In this document: positions 34,590-44,220 of the stretch, one piece after another
Numbering within the stretch: the first letter of the stretch is position 1
Layout: every line of letters begins with the position of its first letter
Assembly (NCBI GenBank): GCA_947650365.1
Contig: OX393551.1
Span: forward strand, 92,602,697-92,666,696
DNA: 64,000 nt
Source: Chamaelirium japonicum
Lineage: Eukaryota > Streptophyta > Magnoliopsida > Liliales > Melanthiaceae
Reading direction: 5' to 3'
The notes under the pieces: generated by a model
Seen by the model: only the letters and a program-made list of their open reading frames with translations
What the model was told of the DNA's origin: nothing
The model's database searches: none
Program-made: the position numbers and the translations under genes

Positions 34590-35022
34590 ATTCGTAACGG
34601 ATATAATTGTTAGATATTGATCGTTACTAAATTTTGTAACGGTTATAAGTGTTACAAATCGAATTAATATGTAAGGAGTTTTTCTTCTTAGATCTGTTAC
34701 AGAATACATAAATCACGCTTATAACTGTTAGTAATGTTAGTAACAAATAATATCTAACATTTATATCCGTAAGATATGTACCGTTACTAATGTTTGTAAC
34801 GATTATAAGTATTACGAATGAGGATGAATTTGGATTCTGAACATCCGTTACGAAAGAAACGTAACGCTTATAACCGTTACTAAAACTAATTTTGTCACAC
34901 TTATAACTGTTACAAAATGTGTTACAAATATTTGTAACGCCATATTCCTTACTGTTTTTTTGTGTTACTAAAATTTATTGTAACAATTATAAGCGTTGCA
35001 AAATCATGATTTTGGTGTAGTG
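34590..35022. repeat. CACTA-2 right subterminal repeats and TIR
   Basis: More than a dozen copies of words such as GTAACGGTTATAAGTGTTAC, GTTACTAA and TTATAACTGTTAC in both orientations end in TTTTGGTGTAGTG. They match the left subterminal region in motif, not in order. Confidence 0.85.
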
Positions 35023-35025
35023 AAT
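35023..35025. repeat. CACTA-2 target-site duplication, right copy
   Basis: AAT directly after the right TIR, identical to 20944-20946. Confidence 0.9.
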
Positions 35026-37611
35026 AACATGTTATAAGAAGAGAGAAGAAGAGAGAAGAGAACGGAGAGATAAACAAAGAGAGAAGAGAGAAGAGAGAAG
35101 AGAGAAGAAGTCCTTCTCCAATCTATTCACCACGGGTATAGGTGTGTAGTAAGAAGGAATCTAAATTCCAAAATTTTACTTCTTAATAATATAATTAAAT
35201 CTCTCTGTTCTTTTCTCTCTTCTTCTCTCTCTACTATGGAGTTTTAAAATTTAGATTTCTTTTTACTTCACACCTATACCCATGGTGAATAGACTAGAGC
35301 AGGACTTCTTCTTTCTTCTCTCTTCGTTTATCTCTTTGTTCTTTTCTCTCTTTCTCCCATCTCACAACACATTATCGGTACGAACATATCAAGGCCAGCT
35401 GACCAGTCGTAAGAAAATAGTAAGAGAAACAAAGTCAAAAGTAAAGTTTTGGAATATAGATTCCTTCTTACTTCACACCTATACCCGTGGCGAATGGACT
35501 GGAGTAGAAGAAAAGAGAACAAAGAGATAAACGAAGAGAGAAAAGAGACAAGAAGAGAGAAGAGAACGAAGAAATAAACGAAGAGAGAAGAGAGAAGAAG
35601 TCCTGCTCCAGTCTATTCGCCACAGGTATATGTGTGAAGTAAGAAGGAATCTAAATTTCAAAACTCCACTTCTCTATAATATAATTAAATCTCTTTATTC
35701 TCTTCTCTTTTCACCCATGGATTATAAAAAATGAATACTGGTCGGCTCTAATTAGTTATTAAATAATTAATTAGTTATTTTAATTTAATTATTTTACTTC
35801 ACATCTATACCCGTGGTCAATGGACTGGAGCACGACTTTTTATCTCTTCTCTCTTAGTTTATCTCTCTATTCTTTTCTTTTTTCTTCTCCCATCTCACAA
35901 CATGTTATCAGCAGTATAGGTGTGAAGTAAGAAAGAATCTAAATTTGAAAACTCTAATTCTCAAAAATATAATTAAATCTCTTCGTTCTCGTCTCCTATG
36001 GATTAAGGTTTCCCATAGATTGCTTAGGCCCTAAGTAAGCTTACCCTACAAATAATTTATGACACCTTTTCGGTGACGTTTGATAGCTCCCTTTCTTCTA
36101 TCTCACAATATATTATCAGCATAAATATATTGAGCCCAACCGACCAGTCAAAAGAAAAAGGGAAGAGAAATGAAGACAAAAGTGGAGTTTTGAAATTTAT
36201 CTTCCTTCTTACTTCATACCTAAACCCGTGGCGAATGGACTCAAACATGACTTCTTCTCTCTTCTCTCTTCGTTTCTCTCAGTTATCTTCTCTCTTCTTC
36301 TTTCTCTTCTGTCTTCGTTTCTCTCTATGTTTTCATGTGAGTGGTCGGCTGGGCTCGACATGTTCGTGTTGATAACGTATTGTAATAAGAGAGAAGAAGA
36401 AAGAAGAGAACGGAGAGATAAATAAATTATTTAACGGCTGTGCTCGATATATTTGTACTGATAATGTATTGTAAGATAGAAGAAAGGGAGAGCCATCAAA
36501 TATGTCATAACCTAAAGAGGTCGTATATTATTTATAGGGTAAGCTTACCTAGGGCCTAAGCAATGTATGGGAAATCCTAATCTATGGAAGAAATCCGACA
36601 GTGGATAATGAATAGAGCATGACTTCTTCTCTCTTCTCTCTTTATTTATCTCTCCATTCACTTCTCTCTTCTTCTCTCTCTTCTATGGAGTTTTGGAATT
36701 TAGATTCCTTCTTACTTCATATCTATACCCATGGCTAATGGACTGGAGCAGGACTTCTTCTCTCTTGTTTATCTCTCTGTTATCTTCTCTCTTCTTCTCT
36801 CTTTTCTGTCTTCATTTATCTCTCTGTTTCTTGTGACTGGTTGGTTAGGCTTGATATGTTCGTTCTGATAATGTATTGTAAGATGGAAGAAAGAGAGGGC
36901 CGTCAAACGTGCCCTACCCTAAATGGGTCAAATAAATACTGAAAACTGGAGTTTTGGAATTTAGATTCCTTCTTACTTCACACCTATACCCGTGGTCAAT
37001 GCAATGGAGCAGGTCTTCTCTCTTTATTTATCTCTCCGTTCTCTTCTCTTTTCTTCTCTCTTTTCTGTCTTAGTTTCCCTCTCTAATTTTTGAGGACTAG
37101 TCGGTTGGGCTCGACATGTTTATACTGATAACATATTGTGAGAAGAGTGAAGAGAACGGAGAGATAAACGAAGAGAGAAGAGAGAAAGTCTTGCTCCAAT
37201 CCATTCGCCACGGATATAGGTATAAAGTAAAAAGGAATCTAAATTCCAAAAGTTTATTTCTCAATAATATAATTAAATATCTCCGTTCTCTTCTTGATCA
37301 CTCTTATGGATTAGTATTTCCTATAGATTACTTAGGCCTTAAGTAAGCTTACCTTATAAATAATATACTACCCTTTTAGGGTGGGGCATATTTGACGGTT
37401 TTTTCTTTCTCCCATCTCACAACACTTTATCAGCACGAACATGTCAAGCCCAGCCGACCAGTCGTAAGAAAATGGAGAGAGAAACGAAGACAGAAGTAAA
37501 GTTTTGGAATTTAGATTACTTCTAACTTCATACCTATACCCGTGGCCAATGGACTGGAGCAGGACTTCTTCTCTCTTCTCTCTTCGTTTATCTCTCCGTT
37601 CTCTTCTCTCT
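35026..37611. repeat. right arm of the inverted repeat, part 2
   Basis: Reverse complement of 9893-12507: the TCTCTACTATGGAGTTTT and ATCAAGGCCAGC variants near 35236 and 35390 match 12140-12300. The AT run with TAATTAGTTATTTTAATTTA near 35750-35790 matches 11730-11780. AAATTATTTAACGGCTG near 36423 matches 11073-11090, and AGTATTTCCTATAG near 37311 matches 10185. The match stops near 37611, opposite the end of CACTA-1, so the true arm may once have been longer. Confidence 0.87.
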
Positions 37612-37612
37612 T

Positions 37613-37810
37613 CTCCCATGGATTAGGATTTCTCATAGATTGTTTAGGCTCTAAGTATGCTTACCCTATAAATAATATACGACCCCTTTAGGGTGGGGCA
37701 CATTTGACGGCTCTTTCTTTCTCACATTTTATAACATATTATCAGCACGAACATGTCGAGCCCAGCCGATCAGTCACAAGAAAACGGAGAGAGAAACAAA
37801 GACAAAAGTG
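37613..37810 (+). repeat. representative L module
   Basis: L reads in this orientation: CCCATGGATTAGG, ATAGATTG..TTAGGC..TAAGTA..CTTACC, TATAAATAATATACGACCCC, TTTAGGGTGGGGCACATTTG, ACGGCTC, pyrimidines, ATTATCAGCACGAACATGTC, GAGCCCAGCCGA, then a purine tract (GGAGAGAGAAACAAAGAC). Over 30 copies or fragments of this string occur at 10-57 kb and 60.3-61.6 kb on both strands. Its layout (TATA, short transcript start region, end near ..CA, then a TTATCAGCACGA primer-site-like word) resembles the end of an LTR plus primer-binding region. I infer this from layout only. Confidence 0.7.
37664..37680 (+). promoter_or_regulatory. TATA motif conserved in L modules (example)
   Basis: CCCTATAAATAATATAC, followed 5-25 bases later by GACCCCTTTAGGGTGGGG. 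The same string is kept in most L copies on either strand (for example 19335, 45685 and 55515 plus; 16795, 39400 and 50325 minus). Conservation suggests an original promoter; activity is not shown. Confidence 0.45.
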
Positions 37811-37814
37811 GAGT

Positions 37815-37960
37815 GTTGGAATTTAGATTCCTTCTTACTCCACACCTATACCCGTGGCCAATGGACTGGAGTAGGACTCCTACTCTTTTCTCTCTTTATT
37901 TATCTCTCTATTCTCTTCTCTCTTCTTCTCTCCTTTTTATGGAGTTTTGAAATTTAGATT
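37815..37960 (+). repeat. representative T module
   Basis: T reads: AGTGTTGGAATTTAGATTCC, TTCTTACTCCACACCTATAC, CCGTGGCCAATGGACTGGAG, TAGGACTCC, then a long CTCTTCT-type pyrimidine tract. It is the most frequent string in the mosaic, in both orientations. The pyrimidine tract yields the leucine/serine/phenylalanine-rich false ORFs on one strand and lysine/arginine/glutamate-rich ones on the other. Confidence 0.7.
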
Positions 37961-37985
37961 CCTTCTTACTTCACACCTATACCCG

Positions 37986-37994
37986 TGGCTAATA
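37986..37994. repeat. possible 9-bp target duplication of the foldback element, left
   Basis: TGGCTAATA precedes the element; CAGCCAATG follows it at 38825-38833. The two differ at four positions, all transitions, and both fit the T-module word GTGGCCAATG. This fits an old Mutator-like duplication but is not proof. Confidence 0.4.
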
Positions 37995-38824
37995 TGGGTG
38001 TAAATTTTGGCCAGAAGCCTCACAAATAACGGGACCCACCAGCCCTACCCTTGGGGTCCACAAAGACGACAGCAGGACCCACTAGCACTGCCTGTGGGAT
38101 CTACAAAGATGACAGCGAGACCTACCAGCCCTGCTTGTGGGGTCCACAAAGACGACAGCGGGACCCACCAGACTCGAAGACTCCACATAACCAGTCAATC
38201 AAGTCGAGTCGAAGGGCATATCGAACTTTAGTCTAGATTGTTGATTCGGATATTGTTTGTTAGTGCCTTTGAATTCAAACTTTGAATAAGAAGAGAGAGG
38301 AGATTGACACAAGATATGATATTAGAGTTCAGCCGAAACCTACATCTCCGTGCTATAAGGTGCAACCTAAATTCACTAACACTTTTCTCAAAATGACCTC
38401 AACAGGCCGAGTGTCACTGATCTCTTTGAAAAGAAGATCGAAGGGTTAGGATGTGAAAGCTCTAGGTTTTTTGAAGTCTGATTCAGAAATCAGAGATCTG
38501 ATTTTTTCTAGTACACTCGTTGGGTCTGCTATTTATAGATTTTTCTTAAAGGGAAACCAGAGTAAAGGGTAGTTTTTATAGCTGTCGCCTAAATCCCGGC
38601 GGGGTTGATGGGTCCCGCCGTCATCTTGGTAGACTCCACAGGCAGGACTCGTGGGTCCCACCGTCATCTCGGTGGACCCCACAGGCAGGGCCGGTGGGTC
38701 CTGCTGTTACCTCGATGGACCCCACAGGCAAGGCTGGTGGGTCCCACCGTCGTCTCGATGGACCCCACAGGCAGGGCTGGTGGGTCCCACTATTTGTGAG
38801 GCTTTTGGCCAAAATTTGCACCCA
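37995..38824. mobile_element. 830-bp foldback/MITE-like element with long repeat-bearing TIRs
   Basis: Ends are TGGGTGTAAATTTTGGCC (37995) and its near-perfect inverse GGCCAAAATTTGCACCCA (38824); similarity extends through CTCACAAATA and GGGACCCACCAGCCCT. Each arm then holds 3-4 tandem copies of a roughly 43-bp unit (GGGTCCACAAAGACGACAGC type on the left, GTCATCTCGGTGGACCCCAC type on the right). The arms can fold on each other over about 200 bases. The centre (38200-38590) is unique AT-rich DNA without a recognisable ORF. It interrupts a T module. Best guess: a Mutator-like non-autonomous element. Confidence 0.8.
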
Positions 38825-38833
38825 CAGCCAATG
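38825..38833. repeat. possible 9-bp target duplication of the foldback element, right
   Basis: CAGCCAATG, continuing into the T module (AACTGGAGCAAGACTTCTTC). Confidence 0.4.
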
Positions 38834-40449
38834 AACTGGAGCAAGACTTCTTCTCTCATCTCTATTTGTTTATCTCTTCATTCTCTTCTCTCTTCGGTCT
38901 TTATTTCTCTCTTTGTTTTCTTGTGACTGGTCGGTTGGGCTTGACATGTTCGTATTGATAACGTATTGTAAGATGGAAGAAAGTGAGAGCCGTCAAACAT
39001 GCCCTACCCTAAACGGGCAGTATATTATTTATAAGGTAAGCTTACTTAGGGCCTAAGCAATCTATTGAAAACCCGAATCCATGGGTGAAGAGAGAAAAGA
39101 ATGGAGAGATTTAATTATATTATTAAGAAGTGGAGTTTTGGAATTTGGATTCCTTCTTACTTCACACCTATACCCGTGGCTAATGAATTGGAGAAGGACT
39201 TTTTTCTCTTCTATCTTTGTTTATTTCTTCATTCTCTTCTCTCTTATTTTCTCTTCTCTGTCTTCGTTTCTCTCTCCGTTTTCATACGACTGATCAGCTG
39301 AGCTCCACATGTTCGTGCTGATAACGTGTTATGAGATAGGACAAAGGGAAAGTCGTCAAACGTGTCCCACCCTAAAGGGGTCATATATTATTTATAGGGT
39401 AAGCTTACTTAGGGCATAAGCAATGTATAAGAAACCCTAATCTATAGGAGAAGAGAAAAGAGAATGTAGAGATTTAATTAAATTATTAAGAAGTAGAGTT
39501 TTGGAACTTATATTCCTTCTTACTTCACACCTATACCCATGGCGAATGGACTAGAGCATGACTTCTTCTCTTTTCTCTTTTTGTTTATCTCTCTGTTCTC
39601 TTCTTTCTTCTTACAACATGTTATCAGCATGAACATGTCGAACCCAGCCGACCAGCCACAAGAAAACAGAAAGAGAAACGAAGATAGAAGAGAGAAAAGA
39701 AAAGAGAAGAGAACGAAGAGAGAACAGAGAGATAAATGAAGAGGGAAGAAGCCCTCCTCTAGTCCATTGGCCACAGGTATAGGTGTGAAGTAAGAAGGAA
39801 TCTAAATTCTAAAACTCTACTTCTTAATATTTATACGACCCTTTTTTGGTAGGGCACGTTTAATGACTCTATTTCTTTTATCTCACAACACGTTATCAGC
39901 ACGAACATGTCTAGCCCACCAGACCAGTCGCAAGAAAACGAAGACAGAAGCATGACTTCTCTACTTCTTTCTTCTCTCTTTATTTATCTTTCCATTCTCT
40001 TCTTTCTTCTACTCTCTCTTCTGTGGAGTTTTAGAATTTAGATTCTTTCTTACTTCATACCTATACCCTTGGCCAATGGACTGGAGCATGACTTCTTCTC
40101 TCTTTTATCTTTATTTATCTCTTCGTTCTCTTCTTTCTTCTTTTCTTTCTTCTGTCTTTGTGCTGATAACGTGTTTTGAGATGGGAGAAATAGAGAGCCG
40201 TCAAACATGCCGTACCCTAAAGGGGTCGTATAAATATTGAGAAGTGGAGATTTTGAATTTAGATTACTTCTTACTCCACAGCTAAACCCGTGGCCAATGC
40301 ACTAGAGCGGAACTTCTTCTCTCTTCTCTCTTTGTTTATGTATTTATTCTCTTTTCACTTCTCTCTCTTCTATCTTCACTTGTCTCTCTGTTTTCTTATG
40401 ACTGGTCAGCTGGGCTCAACATATTCATGTTGATAACGTGTTATGAGAA

Positions 40450-42130
40450 GAGAGAATAAGAGAGAAGAGAATAGAGAGATAAATGAAGAGATCAGAGAGA
40501 AGAAATCCTGCTCCAAGTTATTTAACTAATATATGTTCATGAAGAAAACAGAGAGGGAAATGAGGACAGAAGAGAGAGAAGAAGTGAGAAGAGAATAGAG
40601 AGATAAACAAAAAGTGAGAAGAGCGACGAAGTCCTACTCCAGTCCATTCGCTATAGATATAGGTGTGAAGTAAGAAGGAATCTAAATTACTAATCTGCAC
40701 TTCTCAAAATTTATACGACCCCTTTAGGGTGGGGCACGTTTGACAGCTCTCTCTTTCTCCTATCACACAACACTTATCCTATAAATAATATAAGACCCCT
40801 TTAGGGTGAGGCACGTTAAACGGCTCTTTCTTTCTCCTATCTCACAAAACGTTATTAGCACGAACATATCGAGCCTAGCCGACCAATAATAAGAAAATGG
40901 AGAGAGAAATGAAGACAAAAGAGAGAGAAGAAAAGAGAAGAGAATGGAAAGATAAACAAAAAGAGAAGAGAGAAGAAGTCATGCTCTAGTCTACTGGTCA
41001 TGGGTATAGGTGTGAAGTAAGAAAGAATCTAAATTTCAAAACTCCATTTCTGTCTTCGTTTCTCTCTCTATTTTCTTACAATTAGTCGGCTGTGCTCCAC
41101 ATGTTCTTACTGATAATGTGTTGTGAAATGGGAGAAAGAGAGAGACGTTAAATGTACCCCACCCTAAAGGGGTCGTATAAATATTGAGAAGTGGAGTTTT
41201 GGAATTTAGATTCCTTCTTACTTCATACCTATACCCATGGCCAATGGACCGGAGCAGGACTTCTTCTCTCTTCTCTCTTCGTTTATCTCTCCGTTCTCTT
41301 CTCTCTTCGTTTATTTCTCCGTTCTCTTCGCACTTCTTCTGTCTTCTCTCTTCGTTTATCTTTCCGTTCTCTTCTCTTTTATTCTCTCTCTTCCATCTTT
41401 GTTTCTCTCTCCGTTTTCTTGTGACTGGTCGGCTGGGCTCAATATGTTCGTGCTGATAACATATTTTCAGATAAGAGAAAGAAAGAGCCATCAAACATGC
41501 CCCACCCTAAAAAATGTCGTATATTATTTATAGGGTAAACTAACTTAGGGCCTAAGTAATCTATGGGAAAAAGAAACAAAGACAGAAGAGAGAAGAAAAT
41601 AGAAGAAAACAGAAAGAGAAACGTTGATAGAAAAGAAAGACGAAGAGAGAAGAGAACGGGGAGATAAATGAAGAGAGAAGAAGTCCTGCTCCAATCAATT
41701 CTCCATGGGTATAGGTGTGAAGTAAGAAGGAATATAAATTCCAAAACTCCACTTCTCAATAGTATCATCTTAACATTATTATGATTATCATAGTAATGTT
41801 ACTATAATTATTTATTTAATTTTTAAATAATTTAATAATTTGAATAGTTTATTAATTAAGTATTTAGTAAAATAATTAATTAATTAAAATATTTAAATAT
41901 CTAGTTATTTAATTATTTTTTTAATATTTATAATAAAAAGTAAACTAATTAAATAAATATTAAGAAAGAAGAGAGAAGAAGTCGTGCTCCAGTCCATTTG
42001 TCATGGGATAGGTGTGAAGTAAGAAGGAATCTAAATTCCGAAACTCCATGGAAGAAAAAGAATAAAAGAGAATATAATAGAGAGATAAATGAAGAGAGAA
42101 GAAGTCCTGCTCCAGTCTATTGGCCACGGG
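40450..42130. repeat. direct duplication block E1
   Basis: Starts with the rare words GTTATTTAACTAATATATG (about 40517) and runs through L/T modules and an AT-rich block (41770-41965). It matches 51370-53010 in order: 40517 with 51427, 41760 with 52620, 42110-42130 with 52990-53010. No genes. Confidence 0.7.
41755..41965. repeat. short AT-rich block
   Basis: Begins with CAATAGTATCATCTTAACAT then TATTATGATTATCATAGTAA, the border word of 16300-16345 in inverse orientation. It continues in A/T to ATTAAATAAATATTAAG. Near-copy at 52618-52830. Confidence 0.7.
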
Positions 42131-44220
42131 TATATGTGTGAAGTAAGAAGGAATCTAAATTCCAAAAACTCCACTTCGCAGTAGTTCATTTTATTTAAAT
42201 AATTCAATATCTATTTATACTATAATAATTATATTTAATTAATTATTTTACTAAAAACTTAATTATTAAATTTTTTAAATTATTAAATTATTTAATAATT
42301 AAATAAATAATTAATTTAGTTAAAAAATTTATAGTAACATTACTATGATAATCATAATAACGTTGAGATAATACTATTGCGAAGTGGTGTTTTGAAATTT
42401 AGATTCCTTCTTACTTCACACCTATACTCGTGGCCAATGGACTGGAGCATGACTTCTTCTCTCTTCTTACTTCGTTTATTTCTCCGTTCTCTTCTCTCTT
42501 CTTTTCTCTCTTTTGTCTTTATTTCTCTCTCCGTTTTGTTGTAACTGGTCAGTTGGCCTTGGCATGTTCGTGCTGATAACGTATTGTAAGAAGGGAGAAA
42601 GTAAAAGCTGTCAAATATGCCCTACCCTAAAAGGGTCGTATATTATTTATAGGATTAGCTTATTTAGGGCCTAAGTAATCTATAGGAAACCAAAATCCAT
42701 GGGAGAATAGAGAAGAGAATGGAGAGATTTAATTATATTATTGAGAAGTAGAGTTTTGGAATTTAAATTCTTTCTTATTTCACACCTATACCCTTAGCCA
42801 ATAGACTGGAGTAGGACTTCTTCTCTTTTCTAACTTCGTTTATTTTTCCATTCTCTTCCCTCTTCTTTTCTCTTCTCTGTCTTTATCTATCTCTCTGTTT
42901 TCTTGCGACTGGTCGGCTGGGCTCGATATATTCGTACTGATAGCATATTGTGGGATGGAAGAAAGAGAGAGCCGTCAAATATGCCCCACCCTAAAAGGGT
43001 CGTATATTATTTATAGGTTAAGCTTACTTAGGGCCAAAGCAATCTATGGGAAACTTTAATCCATAGGAGAAGAGAGAAAACAACGGGGAGATTTAATTAT
43101 ATTATTGAGAAGTGGGGTTTTGGAATTTAGATTCCTTCTTACTTGACACCTATACCCATGGCAAATGGACTAGGGTAGGACTTCTTCTTTCTTCTTTCTT
43201 CGTTTATCTCTCTGTTATCTTCTCTCTTCTCACAATATATTATCAGTATGAACATGTCTAGTCCAGCCGACCAGTCGCAAGAAAACGGAGAGAGAAATGA
43301 AGACAAAAGAGGGAGAAGAAAAGAGAAAAGAACGGAGAGATAAATAAAGAGTGAAGAGAGAAGAAGCTCTGCTCCAGTGTATTGGCCATGGGTATAGGTG
43401 TAAAGTAAGAAGGAATCTAAATTTCAAAACTCCACTTCTCAATATTTATATGACCCCTTTATAGTGGGGCACATTTGACATCTCTCTCTTTCTCCCATCT
43501 TATAACACGTTATGGGCACGAACATGTCGAGCCCAGCCAACCTGTCGTAAGAAAATGGAGAGAGAAAGGAAGACAGAAGTGGAGTTTTCAATTTTAGATT
43601 CCTTCTTACTTCATACATATACTCATGGTCAATGGACTAGAGTAGGACTTTTTCTCTCTTCACTCTATATTTCTCTCTCCGTTCTTTTCTCTCTTCTTCT
43701 CTCTCTTCTGTAGAGTTTTGGAATTTAGATTCCTTTTTACTGCACTCTTATACCCTTGGCCAATGGACTGGAGCAGGACTTTTTCTATATTTTATCTTCG
43801 TTTAGCTCTCGGTTATCTTCTCTCTTCTTCTCTTTCTTTTGTCTTCTTTTCTCTCTCCATTTTCTTGTGACTGGTCGACTGGGCTAGACATGTTCATGCT
43901 GATAACGTGATATAAGATGGAAGAAAGAGAGAGCTCTTAAACATGCTCCACCCTAAAGGGTCGTATAAATATTAAAAAGTAGAGTTTTGGAATTTAGATT
44001 CCTTCTTACTTCACAGCTATACCTGTGGCCAATGGCCTGGAGTAGGACTTCTTCTCTCTTTGTTTATCTCTTTGTTCTCTTTCTTCTTCTTCTCTCTTTT
44101 TTGTCTTTATTTTTCGTTCTGTTTTTTTTTGACTGGTCTGCTGGGCTCGACATGTTTGTGCTGATAACGTATTGTAAGAAGAGTAAAAAGAGAAGAGAAT
44201 GGAGAGATAAACAAATTATT
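42131..44220. repeat. L/T mosaic with an AT-rich block (42185-42370)
   Basis: After a T module comes AT-rich DNA ending TAACATTACTATGATAATCA and ATAACGTTGAGATAATACTA (42330-42376). T and L units in both orientations follow to 44220, including L near 42600-42710, 42960-43080 and 43440-43560. No genes. Confidence 0.7.

Larger units (their letters stand above)
20947..35022 (+). mobile_element. CACTA-2: complete-length CACTA (En/Spm) transposon, 14,076 bp
   Basis: Ends are CACTACACCAAAA at 20947 and its reverse complement TTTTGGTGTAGTG at 35022, perfect over 13 bases with weaker similarity to about 28. It is flanked by AAT on both sides. Joining the flanks restores ...GCTAATAACATGTTATAAG, which matches the uninterrupted left arm of the inverted repeat near 12500. 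Inside, in order: subterminal repeats, a GC-rich leader, a Transposase_21-type gene, about 5 kb with captured or unrelated DNA, a Transposase_24-type gene and right subterminal repeats. Both transposase genes carry stop codons, so movement would need proteins from another copy. Confidence 0.95.
36430..40450. repeat. direct duplication block D1 (interrupted by the foldback element)
   Basis: Starts at ATTATTTAACGGCTG and a CCGACAGTGGATAATGAA border (about 36430-36610) and shows the same order of L and T modules as blocks D2 and D3. Examples: 36990-37150 corresponds to 45010-45190, 37300-37380 to 45320-45410, and 38850-39000 to 46030-46180. It contains the 830-bp insertion at 37995. No genes. 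Confidence 0.7.

Noticed and set aside
38007-38926. ORFs in the 38-kb insertion
   Set aside because: They read through the 43-bp tandem repeats in several frames and both strands; the element looks non-coding.
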